Below are positions 23,806 through 34,412 of a stretch of 64,000 nt of DNA, one piece after another. Within the stretch, counting starts at the first letter, position 1; every line of letters starts with the position of its first letter. Both the position numbers and the translations under genes were made by a program. Below the pieces are notes generated by a model. It was given only the letters and a program-made list of their open reading frames with translations. It did not search any database and was not told the origin of the DNA. The stretch lies in contig JARKIF010000022.1 of assembly GCA_029378245.1 (NCBI GenBank), forward strand, positions 62,001-126,000, given 5' to 3'. The DNA comes from Roridomyces roridus (lineage: Eukaryota > Basidiomycota > Agaricomycetes > Agaricales > Mycenaceae).

Positions 23806-26555
23806 ATGTTCAGTCACAACACTGGTTTCCGCTTCCGCGGAGGCAACTTCTACAGCGTCACCGGAGACATTAACATCAATCCGCTCGCGGTGACTGGCGA
23901 TACTCCTCCCCACTGGGGAGATCGGGAAGAGACTGAGGACACACCGAACCTCCAGTTGGATGACCCAGAGTCTCAGAATGACCCAATAGGTGGAGAGTAC
24001 AGACGGAGCGATCGTCAGGCGAGGAGATACATGCCCTACGGTATGACATCCACAACAAGCTGCATGCATGTCGCCTGTTAAGGAGCCATTTTCACGACTA
24101 CAGAAGCATCTTCTCGTCCTCGCGTTCAGGAGATACATATCACAGCCCCCAACGTGAATCATGGCATCCGGGAAGGTACGCCGACCTGTACGTTTTCATA
24201 CACTGTCAGAAATCTGACGCGGCCTCAAGGTCTCGATACGCTTCATCGCCATGCAGCTTTGGAGGCCATGTACAACTCTGCCGAGAGCTTCCCACAGCCA
24301 CGATGCCATCCGGAAACGCGCATAGAGCTGTTGGATGACTTGTCGTGCCGACTAAATGATCCGGGGGTTCGCGTGCTCTGGCTTTATGGACCTGCCGGTG
24401 CCGGTAAATCGGCAATTATGCAGACGCTCTGCCAGCGGCTCGAGAAATCCGAGCAGTTAGGAGGCAGCTATTTCTTCAAACGGGATCATATCACTCGTGG
24501 CCATGGGCGGGCGTTGTTCGCTACTCTGGCCTACCAGCTCGCTATCTTCGACCCCACTTTCAAGGCCGCGATCTCGAAAACGGTGGAGCGAAATCCCTCC
24601 CTTGTCTCCACTTCCATCCCTTCCCAGCTGCAGCAGCTGATCGTTCAGCCTTGTCTTACGGTGCCCGATGATGCACCTCGGATACTTCTAATCGACGGAC
24701 TCGACGAGTGTGAGGGGATCGCAGTTCAACAAGAAATCTTGCGTTCCATCCACGACATCTTTTGTGCAGATGCCCTGCCGCTCAAAATACTCATCGCCAG
24801 TCGACCAGAACCTGATATCCGGGAGATGTTCGATACTTGGTCCTTTCCCGGGCTCTATGCGGTGAACGTCGAGCAGTCGTTGACTGATGTGGAGATCTAT
24901 CTCCGTCGTGAATTCACCCGCATTCACTGGGAGCACCGCACGACCATGTCCAACGTTGCCGCTCCATGGCCATCCCAAGATATTTTAGGGACATTGGCCC
25001 GAAAGTCTTCGGGATACTTCGTCTACGCTGCCACAGTGATCAAATTCGTTGACGATAAGCAGTTTCGGCCCACTGAACAACTGGATATCATCCTGGATCC
25101 CAGCTCTGACAGTGGCGACTCCCCCTACAGCAATCTCGACACGCTCTACATTCAGATTCTTCGCCAAGTTCCAACCCGTCTTCGTCCCCGGCTTCTAGCT
25201 ATTCTTTCCGTTGTCATCGCTGGTTGGGAGTTTTCCCCTCGCGATATTGAACAGTCCCTCGGCCTCAAAGATGGCGACGTTCTATTGACGCTGCGCAAAT
25301 TGCACTCCCTTCTCTCAATAAGTGGTGATCTGGAACCACTGAAAACGAGGCACGCCTCTTTCGGCGATTTTCTGCTCACCAACAGTCGCTCATCTGAGTT
25401 CCACATCACGGAACAACATCGGCTCGATCTGGCACGATGGGCAGTCAAGACCTTGTCATCTCCGCAACTCCCGGAGAAGACCCATTGCACCTGGTCCGTG
25501 GTACTCTTTGTCAGGATTTTGTTGACACTGGTATTCATGCAGGCAGGTGGCCGAACACTGGGTTGATTATATTGCTTTGCAGATCAGACCTTCGACGGAG
25601 CTACTGCCTTTGATCAGGGTCGTAAACCTCGACTTCTTTTTTCTTCAACATGCCACGACCAGCGAGATTCAGTCGAGAAAGCTCCTGTCTTGGCTCAAGA
25701 TGGCTCAAACCCCTCAGCTGGATGACAACCTTCAAAAACTAATTGGATTCTGGGAGCGTGTCAACTGGGTGACCAATTGGATGCACCACGCTCCCTTCCT
25801 ACTCCGGGATTTTCGGTCACCCCAGGAGCGACGTGCAAGATGGCGTCAACTGTTTCAAGAAGTGCCCCACCTGCGTCGGATAGTGGGAGTCCTTTCCTAC
25901 AAGATCATTTCTTCCCCGTACCCTTTATTCCAAGCGCGGTTACTTCTGGATCTTTCCTGGGTCGATATCATCCAATCACTCTTGTTAGGAGCCGATGTCG
26001 ATGTCCCTTGGGTAGATTACATGCCCCCCTTCCTTTCCTCAGTCGAGAGATCCAAGGACATCGTCCTGGGCCTCTTCCGTGTGCTGCGGAGGATTCGTAC
26101 TGGTGATTTGTCCCGCATGGTCTGGTTGGTCTTCGCCCCTGACGTTAGTTTTCTGTCGCTGACACACAAACACAGGAAAGAGTTGCGCTATTCGGACGGG
26201 AAACTATGGGCTCAGGTATTTTTGGATTGTCCGCGATCCGATGCCCAGATCCTGGAGGAACTCTCAACCTTTCCGCCCCCCAGCGTTTCACTATACTCGC
26301 CCAATGAAATCGTTCTCGCCCCGCAGAGTTTCTCTTGTATTGTCAAATGGCTGAAGGTCAAAATCATTATTTAACCCAGCTAACTTGAGTGTCTTCAGAT
26401 ACTGATCTCAAATCCCGCAGGCTTGTCCTGATGTTTCGCCGGATCTAATCAATCGCTGGGAGGGTTACCAGGATGAGAGTTGGCAGATCTTCCGGGATCA
26501 GGCTCAGCGAGGTCTTTGGAATTATGACAGGAAGTGGAATATTGTAGTGGTGTGA
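23806..26555 (+). CDS. NACHT-domain NLR-like protein 1
   Basis: Six exons (23806-24040, 24083-24175, 24230-25493, 25543-26124, 26176-26356, 26421-26555) give 829 aa in one frame. The N-terminus has a short Gly/Asn-rich motif, RFRGGNFYSVTGDININPL (about residues 8-26). A linker with QEIHITAPN follows, then the NACHT NTPase: Walker A GPAGAGKS (about 163-170) and Walker B ILLIDGLDE (about 261-269), with SRPEPDIREMF and LRQVPTRLRPRLLAILSVV further on. The C-terminal 350 residues are helical, without ankyrin, WD40 or TPR repeats. By family it is a P-loop signalling NTPase of the type linked to fungal non-self recognition. Introns of 42, 54 and 51 nt contain no stops, so unspliced reading would stay open. 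A paralogue with the same structure lies at 43010-45710. Confidence 0.85.
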
Positions 26556-28769
26556 TGCCACAATCGTGAAACCAGTGGAATCACGGTGCTTTCCCGTGCA
26601 CACTGTAACATACATTCAACGTGGGCTTTGAGGCCACTGCTTCGCATGGAAGTACGAGTCCGTGGTCGTAGTGTTGTGTGAAACCTGGGGAAGAAAGAGG
26701 GTAATTCAAATAGCTACATGAAAAATAAACAGATAGCCAACCCGCAGATGATCGAAGACGCACAACCTCCCTTTGTCAACAGACAACTTACAAGTTCATT
26801 CGAAGCCCATGGGCTTCGGAGACATAACTTGGTAGTAGAACTTGAGGCCGAAAACGGGGGGAGCGAATTACTGGGGGGGTTGCCTGTTTTCTGTGCAAGA
26901 CCAATGTCATGAGTGTAAAATACTGCTGGAAAAAGGAATATGAATTGAGCAAAGCTTCGATGAAAAGAAGAGATACCAACCTCCTCGGTGTCTTGTGCTT
27001 CGGGGAGGACAGGGGCGTCAACCGTGCATGGGTGTCTTCCGGCTGGTAATGGCCTCTTCACCGTCTCGGGTCACTGAAAAGGCGAGCCAAGGCAACAGAC
27101 GGAAAGGTGAGGAGCGGTCGTTGGGGAGAACACGGGAAGGTTACCTGGTAGGGCGGCTGCGCACGCAGAGAGAGCTGGTGTAGCCACGCGATCGCCGACT
27201 AGTGGCAGAAACAGCCCGCGCTGAAGTCACATAAATCCAGACTTCACAACGCGTCTCCCATTCAACATTGAGCCCGACGAGAGTGAAACTGTCAAAGCAC
27301 ACCTGAACGGATAGCGCGAGGGCTGGTACAGGCTGGTACAGCGGTATTCGAAGCACAGTCGGCCATCGTGTCAAAACGGTTCGTGGTATCTGCCAAGATA
27401 TCAGCTAAATCCGGGTAATATCTAGGTATCCAGAGTATCGTACAGGTGAGACTCTGAGACACAAGGTGATAGAAGGAGGATTCTTAGAGGATTCGGGAAC
27501 GGAGGGACCTAGTCCTGTTCGGAGCGCGGGGGTCCGATAAGTTATAACACGTCTGAGTTATTACAAATCTTCGGAGTTTCAATCGATCACGAGACCCGCA
27601 AAGCGTGCAAGCGTTCGAATGCCAACGCGGTTTCTCTTTTTCTCAGTGGCTTAAAAAAAGAAAGAACGGTCTCAAAGATGCATTCAAGTACAAATAATGT
27701 GTAGGTAAGGAATAGTCAGGTAGCAAAGGGTAGCAAACGGCACGATTGACCGCAAAAGGCGTCGGGCATGTCATCCCCGAGTCACTCAAGTCGAGCGCGC
27801 GCGCACCAGCCGTCTATAGGCTCGCTGGCCAACCACTACACTGCTACCGTGAACGTTAACTGAATGTCGGTGCAACGTCAAACAGCCTTCAACGGCCATG
27901 CCTGGATACAATGCACTGTGCAGACACCTGCCAGTGTGCGAGCAGAGAGTTGTGTGCCGGAGACAGTCAGATGGGAGACGCCACGCAGGGAAAGGAAGCG
28001 TGGAATGACGGGATCGCGACTCCGAGGCTGCCAGTGGCAGGGTTCCGAGCGGAGGGCAAAGAGCGAAGAGGAACCAGCATCCGGACGTAGGCACTGGCTG
28101 GAGAGGCGTAGGAAATTCGCACGCGTGTGGAACGAGGTCGTCGGGGTGACAGGGGAGCGCTCGGAGGAAAGTCAACAACCCCAAAGAAGAAAATCAGGGA
28201 TGAAAAACCAAGCACTTCGTTGTGAGCGACTCGGAAGCACCGAGCTCGCCCAACCAAGGCCGGTAGCACAGCCCATTCCACATCCTGGACAGCGCGGTAA
28301 GCGAGCAGCTTGCAGCTGAGCGACTGTACGTGTTTGAGCAGACTCGCAGGTCGACGGCGAGCGGGCGATGGGCATGTGGTGGGAGGCAGCGGAGCCGGGC
28401 CACGATCTGGGTCGGAATTGATGCTCTGAATGCAGTAGAGCACCCCGGGAACGTTTGAGGTCGAGAGGGAGGGTGAGGCAAGGGTCAGGGACGAAGAGCG
28501 CGTTGCCAGCAAGTGTCGGTGGAGGGGGCGGCGATGAGGCGTCTCAACTCGTTCGATGGCAGCGATTTCGGTCAGATTCCACTCTTGAGATAGGAGACCG
28601 TGCGCCAGTCGAGTTTTGAGGCCATGGAAGGAGCAGAGGCTGAGAAAACGCGTGGCGAGCGAGGAGGAATGGGAGGTGCGTGGCACAGCCACGAAAAGAT
28701 TGGTAATAAGCCGGACGTGCGATCAGACCCCCGCGCTTAGCAACAGACTCTACATCAGGAAAACACTAG
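26556..28769. other. intergenic, no gene supported
   Basis: GC-rich open frames occur on both strands at 26.7-27.2 and 27.8-28.7 kb, but they are rich in Arg, Ser and Pro and show no motif or splice structure. Nothing else recognisable. Confidence 0.45.
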
Positions 28770-29193
28770 CAGTGATGCTTGAGGGGCGATAGGGCCTCAA
28801 GCGATAGGGGCCCTATCTGGCCCTAAATTAGGGCCCTATCGAGTCCGGGGTCAAGTCATAGGCCCTAATGAGGCCCTAAATCTTATCTTATCTTATCTTC
28901 ACGTGACGTTCCAGAGGCCGGGAGCCCTGAAACACCTTGGAAACACCGAAGTTGGGGGAGATCACAGAGGAGAAAGAACTCAAAGCCATCAATGCAACTG
29001 CAGAGTAGATGGAGCCGCAGAAATCAACGTATCAGAGCTTATCAGAGACTCAAACCCATCACGGACCTATTTCCTTTTTTGGCCACCCACCTCGATAGGG
29101 CCCTATCGCGGGGCCCTATTTATAGGGGATTAGGGCCTCATAGGGCCCTATCGGTCGGCGGGGGTCGATTTAGGGGCCCTATCAGCATCACTG
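28770..29193. mobile_element. hAT-type MITE, family 2 (AGGGCCCTAT-rich)
   Basis: Ends CAGTGATGCT and AGCATCACTG are perfect inverted repeats fitting YARNG, and the exact 8-bp duplication AACACTAG flanks them (28762-28769 and 29194-29201). Both subterminal regions are packed with AGGGCCCTAT and its variants in both orientations (28785-28885 and 29090-29182), likely transposase binding sites by analogy with other hAT elements. Length 424 bp; no coding capacity. Confidence 0.92.
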
Positions 29194-29221
29194 AACACTA
29201 GCCGAGCCATAGCTCGGCGCT

Positions 29222-29288
29222 AGTGCCATAGTGCCCATAGTACTGCAAATGCCCATAGTACTTTGCAGTACTATGGGCACTATGCACT
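29222..29288. repeat. near-perfect long hairpin
   Basis: The left arm 29222-29249 and right arm 29262-29288 are reverse complements over 27 bases except for one extra C, enclosing a 12-nt loop that itself repeats GCCCATAGTAC. Arms read AGTGCCATAGTGCCC inward. It may be a tiny palindromic transposon; flanking TA on both sides would fit a mariner-type duplication but follows from the palindrome anyway. A related, less regular palindrome is at 31780-31866. Confidence 0.85.
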
Positions 29289-29339
29289 ACTTTGGTATCT
29301 CCGTCGCTTACCCTAAGTACTTGTCCGTTTCCAAGGAGC

Positions 29340-29510
29340 CCGTTTGACACGGCTACCACGAGGCTGGCATCTATTTAAACAGCGTGTCCGTGTCATGGGC
29401 TAGCTTTCCCCTCCACCCTCTCCTCCCAACTCTTCCGCGCCCACGATCATTCCTCGAGTTCAACCCAGTCCGACGCCGCCTCTTACAGCAAATTCCTGCA
29501 GGTAATGTCC
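29340..29510 (+). promoter_or_regulatory. orphan promoter-like segment
   Basis: TATTTAAA at 29372-29379 is followed by a pyrimidine-rich tract (29400-29500) and then GCAGGTAATG, a splice-donor-like site near 29509. This is how highly expressed fungal genes often begin, but no reading frame follows. It may be the 5' remnant of a lost gene. Confidence 0.35.
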
Positions 29511-30462
29511 ATCCGCCGACCGCGAGCATCCGCTGACTTGCGCTCAAGCTTTTATGGCGAGCAGTTGCTGTTGTCGTCGTTTGGCGCGTGGAAGTAACGC
29601 CGGCGGCTCACCTATCAATATAACTTGGATTCAAGTCGGCGGTGCTGACCGCGCTATGTAGTAGCTTCTCGTGCATGTATTAGATAGTGAATTGACAATC
29701 TTTTGTGGTACCTCTACTATTGCGTCGCGCGGGAATTACGATTCTTAACTTGTTTAAGAATCGTTCTTTTTAAACCGGGTCCTGGATACTGATGGGGCAT
29801 CAAACGATCCCCGATATCCATTTGGAAGTCGGGGCTTGATCCGTCCCGTCCCGTATGACGATCTGGTGCCAATCTCGTTGCCGACTTGCCGCCGGGGCAC
29901 ACGGTGGCTCAGCGGCGTTCCGAGAGCTGCAGCCGCGCTGGGTGAGAAGGGCCGGACGAGGCTCACCATCCATCAAAAGTCGGACTCTTCAACCTCCAGG
30001 TCAGCGGAGCGCCGACTCGTGCAATATTGCCAATACTCTGCCGAACCTAGTAATCCATGATGAACGATTTCTGTTTGATGCGCCGGCACTCAACTTCAAG
30101 CCGTGAACTTCTTTCTTCCACTGGCAGCTTTTGCTAGTGACCATCCACACAAATAAGTAGCTGCTGCTGGTTCAATGCCAGTCCACTCTAAATCTACGTC
30201 AAGCTTGCAAATTACTTAATGCCTTGCAGCCTCAATCAGTTTCTCCGTGCCAATATGAAGGGCCGGTGTTGATCAACGGGTGATCGGTTCCAACCCTGCC
30301 GCCAGGTGCCGTTTGAAGTCCCCGCATGTGTCACTGATAAATTGATTTTCAGCTTTCAAGACGAACCTCGACAGACCTTCATTCAACCACCTTCAGCATA
30401 TCCAGTCGCATGTTACCTGGTATGTTACCATGTAAGTAACCCGATGGATCATCGATTCGCAT
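29511..30462. other. intergenic, no gene seen
   Basis: Only short open frames. Nothing recognisable between the orphan promoter-like segment and the next MITE. Confidence 0.4.
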
Positions 30463-30470
30463 CCGATTGG

Positions 30471-31006
30471 TAAGGCTCCAACTATTTCCGTTTGAAAACT
30501 GTTTCCCCGAAAAAAACGGTTTTTATTTCCATTCTGTTTGCCTCGCTGGGGAAACGGTTTCTCAAACCGTTTTCAAACAGTTTACGTGGGGCATCTTCCG
30601 GGACTCACAATCAGCCAAACCACAACCACCCAGAGTCTCCCAACATGCCTGTGCATTTTCAGCAAACACTTTCCTCAATATTGAGAATCTGAGCTAGCAA
30701 AACAGAGACCAGAACCTTGACAAAACTTTCGGCAGCTGCTTAGTCAAACTGACATTCACAACTTACAAGATCTGCCCCCAATTCAAACGGCTCGGAATTG
30801 GGTCCGATGCCCTTCCAACAGTCCGGTGTGCATTCCGATACATCCTGGAGATGCTGTTGAAATTCTGGAGTCACTATGAACCCGGGGAAAAGGTACCCCG
30901 GATTTTACCGTTCGAAAACCGTTTCAAACGGTTTAGAAACGGTTTCTTTCCGTTTCCGTTCTGTTTCCCAAAAATCGCAAACGGAAACAGAACGGTTGGA
31001 GCCTTA
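30471..31006. mobile_element. hAT-type MITE, family 1, copy 2
   Basis: Starts TAAGGCTCCAAC and ends GGTTGGAGCCTTA, with the exact 8-bp duplication CCGATTGG at 30463-30470 and 31007-31014. Length 536 bp. It shares the AAACGGTTT subterminal words and internal segments (for example CGGCAGCTGCTTAGTCAAAC) with the copy at 5508-6033. Two independent insertion sites with different 8-bp duplications confirm the ends of the family. Confidence 0.94.
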
Positions 31007-31271
31007 CCGATTGGCATGTTATTTGGATTCGCACCAGGGCCCGGCGAGCTCGGCACCTTGATGCTGCCCCGGCGCTGAGCATCTGGACCCGATTCCTTGG
31101 ATTTGCTCGGCTGCAAAGCAACCAGCTCGGCGAAAGTTAAATTCTGTATTTTGAAGTTGAAAAAGCTCATAATTTGTGGATGTGTAACCAGCTAGAATCG
31201 TTTCTGCCATGCGCGAGCAATGGCCTCAAAGCCAGGTCCAGAGACATAATGTATTCAATTTTGGAACGCGG

Positions 31272-31738
31272 CAAGGGGTATCAAAGATAAGGAATTGCCT
31301 ATTATAGGAGGGGGGAGGGGGGTCCCTCCGAAGGCTGAAAAAAAAGTTTTCTACCAAATTTCTACAGAACACCGGGAAGGCTCTGTTTGCTTAGCTAGAC
31401 CACTGAACAGAGTCCCAGTGGACTTTCTCAAATTTTTCAATACATGGTCCCGATTTGATCACGTGTCCAGATAGTCACGTGCCCTGGTCACATGAGGAGC
31501 CTCATCAACTCAGAATTTAGCCCAAAACCCCAATCTTGGGCTCCAGAGCTAAGGGAATGCACTAGAAGCCATTTGGAAGCATGTACAGGGAGCAGGCGGG
31601 CCAAAATACCCAAAATAAGCTGATTTGATGCATCCCAAAAAGGAAATTTCCTTTTATAGAGGGGGGGAGGGTCAGCCAATTTGGCTGAAATAAAAAATTC
31701 GAGGTGATGTGCTGAACTCTTATCTTTGGTACCCCTTG
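31272..31738. mobile_element. hAT-type MITE, family 3
   Basis: Ends CAAGGGGTATCAAAGATAAG and CTTATCTTTGGTACCCCTTG are inverted repeats with one mismatch. The exact 8-bp duplication GAACGCGG lies at 31264-31271 and 31739-31746. CAAGG fits the YARNG pattern of hAT. The 467-bp interior includes two short G-runs next to TTATAGAGG/TTATAGGAGG on both sides and no coding region. Confidence 0.92.
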
Positions 31739-31746
31739 GAACGCGG

Positions 31747-32202
31747 CCCAAGTTATTTTAGCGTCGACGTCGGCAAGCAGGCACTGCATAGTGCTGCATA
31801 GTGCTGCATAGCAGTGATGTAGCTATGGGCACTATGGTGCTATGCAGTGCTCTTCAGTGCTATGCAGCATCCCCCAGTTTTCCTGATGTAACATGATCGA
31901 GGTACGAGATCAATATGTTATAGCGTCTGTCTACGAGAGACTAGAGAAGATGAAGATTCCGGTGATGGCGTTCTAGGCAGGTTCTAGGTGGTCAGGGCCG
32001 TGCCGAGCTCCACTACTTACATACAATGGTCCTTTTTTTGCACTTTGTAGATTCCTCGAAGCCTGTGAAGATAAGCAAAAAACAACGTGTTCTCAGTCCT
32101 CAATTGCAAGCAGCGGACTCGAACCGACTTGCTTCTCACAAGGTACACACGGATCACTGGAAGTTTCGCATGAACGCATGATATCTATTAGCTGAAACGC
32201 TA
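31747..32202. other. palindromic repeat and LTR-like remnant, no gene
   Basis: 31780-31866 is an imperfect palindrome built from GCATAGTGCTGCATAG words. 31915-31946 repeats, inverted, the 32 bp at 3185-3216 and starts TGTTATAG like an LTR edge. A GGTTCGAGTCC sequence (minus strand, near 32115) resembles a tRNA B box, but no tRNA fold is supported. Confidence 0.45.
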
Positions 32203-33101
32203 CTAAGGACCAAATCTATACTCGGCCGCAAAAACGACATCCCACTGCCCATCCTTCACAACCTCCTGCGTAATAACAAACTGCGTTGGGTCATGGCTCG
32301 TGATGATCTGCCTCCAAAACGCCGGCACAAGCATCGATGTGTGTAGGCAGCCAGGCATCCCATTCGCAGGCCTGTCCGCCATGACTATGAGCGGAACGAT
32401 CTCGGTGTGCACGCATTGCTCGCCGAACCAGACGGAAAAGTACGACTGCGCAGAGATAGGTCGCCCTGAAATCAGCGTCACCGTCGGGGCGACTAAGTGG
32501 CTTTTGCGGTGCGTGTCGCCGTAGGCACTCGGAAGGGAGTTGAGCGGGAGCTTGTGCATGGAGATGGAGATGGACGTCCGCTGGTTCGCATTGTATTCGT
32601 CCCCCATCGAATATTCGGATCCAAGAGAACTCGGAGCGGGAGAGGAGTGACCATGCGGGAGGAGAAGCCGACGAACTAGAACACGAATTTAGAACATGAT
32701 TCAGAAGCAAAACGATGGTTGAAGACTGACGTTCTGGGTCTGTCGAACAATGCCTCAACTGCTGCAGCCGACTCCCAACCTGCTTGTTCGTCCTTCGCTC
32801 CCCTGTCTTGGAAAAGATATAATCCGAGATGAAGCGATTGCGTCCACGGAATCGTCCCAAGATTTGTGTTTCCCGGGATGCATCGGGGACGTAGTTGGCC
32901 AGGCCTGAATGAAGATCTTCAGCTGGAGATTCCCAATTGGTATGAATGAAACCCACCTTCTAGCATCGCAGCTTCGAGATGGACCGGCCACACTTCCTCC
33001 CCTGAAAGGGCAGCCTTCCTGCATCGGCGAGCGCCCAGCACCGAATGGAGGAGGGCGGGTGAAGACGTAGCGTGCTTGAACTTGTTGAGGTCTTGTGGCA
33101 T
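32203..33101 (-). CDS. TEA/ATTS-domain transcription factor
   Basis: Exons on the minus strand: 33101-32957, 32904-32731 and 32675-32203, with introns of 52 and 55 nt, giving 263 aa. The N-terminal half is a TEA DNA-binding domain: EEVWPVHLEAAMLEGLANYV for helix 1, then LGRFRGRNRFISDYIFSKTG and RRTNKQVGSRLQQLRHC, matching the recognition helix of the AbaA/Tec1/TEAD family. TEA proteins bind CATTCC-like sites and control development in fungi. The C-terminal 130 residues (SISISMHKLPLNSLPSAYG through AAEYRFGP) resemble the cofactor-binding region of such proteins only loosely. The start at 33101 is the first ATG in frame; an additional upstream exon cannot be excluded. It is shorter than most relatives. 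Confidence 0.8.
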
Positions 33102-34412
33102 TTCAAGCTGAGGAGGATAAACGGTCTATGTGGACAGGGGAAGAAAAAGACACACAGGATTCGAAGAGTGGACGTCCTTTGTATAAGTACAATGTGGGTG
33201 TCGGGCGTTCTGGATCTCCACAGGGGCGTCAATTGTGCACCGGCGGTATGCAAACTCCCAGCTCTTCGATAAAATGGAACGCTGTAAAAAAACCAGGAAC
33301 TGGGAGAAAGAGTGGTGTTGTGTTTCGTTTCAAGTACGCACAGATTATAAGAGGATCGGGGCACCTTGTCCTCCACTGGTATACCGTAAACCCACCGCAT
33401 AGCATTGAGAAGATCGTAGAACGGAGGCAGGCAGTGAACTGAGGCGTCCAAGCGCAAGTCTAGTCTCTTGATACCATACTTGCAGCTGATCGGAGCGCAA
33501 CCAACAGTCAATGGAAGAATTCCATAGAATGTGTCGAACTCTTTGTCTCCGGGGTTATGAGCCCAGCACCCTCCGATACGTGTTTGGATCAGCCTCGAAT
33601 TCGAAATCGCCGGACACCGTTGGGACTGTCAAGAATGAGTCAGTTTACGCCTGTATTTCGGGCAAGAGCAGGAGGAAGGTGTGAAAGATTGGGATTGGAG
33701 TAGTTTGGTGAGCCTAACTCGTGATGTTGATGTTGTCCTGGTCACCTTGGGTACTTATCCAGAGTCTTCTGCTTCCCAGAGTGAGGTCGAGCGATGGCGG
33801 AGGCCAATTCGGTTGTTCCCGAGCAATGCTACGCTCAGCCTAAAGCTGGAAGTTTGATGAAGGCTAGCACGAAGAACTTGAGCACATGGCTTCGACTTGT
33901 CGAATGTTGATGATGACTTAGTCTTGAGAGAAGAGATGATCGACGCGAGAGTGGTGCAGGATCCTTCAAAATGAAAATCACTCCACTCACTTCAATCACG
34001 ACGGATCTGAAACGGAGATCCTGAGAGTCATCGCAGTTTGACGCCGGCCCCCGATTCCTAGGAGACGAAAGAAGACTCGAAGGAGGCCGTGTTGAAAGCT
34101 GACCCGAGTTGTAGCTTGTAAGGTCGGCCGAACTTACCTTGATCAGTGTCCGCGGTACGATGAGGTCACCATTCCTCGGAGGATAGTCTCGACAGCGACG
34201 AAAAATAGCCCACACAATGGAATCAGACGGACGAAGCCCTCTTGAAAGCGTGAATGGTCGGATCCATTTGATATTTAGAGTCACGCATCAAGGAGATTAT
34301 ACCGTGCTGTCATACAGACGCGAAACCTTTGTGCGGTATAGTTAGCATCATGTAAAAAAACAGCACGCAGACGGCAGCTTACCAACAAGAAAAAAAAACA
34401 TACACAGCAGCA
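33102..34412. other. intergenic with possible coding fragments (-)
   Basis: On the minus strand, pieces near 34284-34140 (SIVWAIFRRCRDYPPRNGD followed by a GTAAGT donor), 33620-33560 (SGDFEFEADPNTYRRVLG) and 33540-33400 (DASVHCLPPFYDLLNAMRWV) look protein-like and are bordered by splice-like sites. They could not be joined or identified. They may be exons of an unknown gene or a relic upstream of the TEA gene. Confidence 0.3.

Noticed and set aside
26125..26175. Continuous coding through 26125-26175 in NACHT gene 1
   Set aside because: The homologous segment in NACHT gene 2 is 55 nt and breaks the frame, and both begin GTTNGTC and end CACAG, so it is an intron although open in gene 1.
27967..28692. 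241-codon minus-strand frame
   Set aside because: Arg/Ser/Pro-rich composition typical of GC-rich non-coding DNA; no motif, no introns, and it overlaps an equally open frame on the other strand.
32101..32200. Possible tRNA gene on the minus strand (GGTTCGAGTCC B-box-like)
   Set aside because: The T-stem pairs poorly, no U33 or proper anticodon loop was found and there is no A box, so a cloverleaf cannot be drawn.
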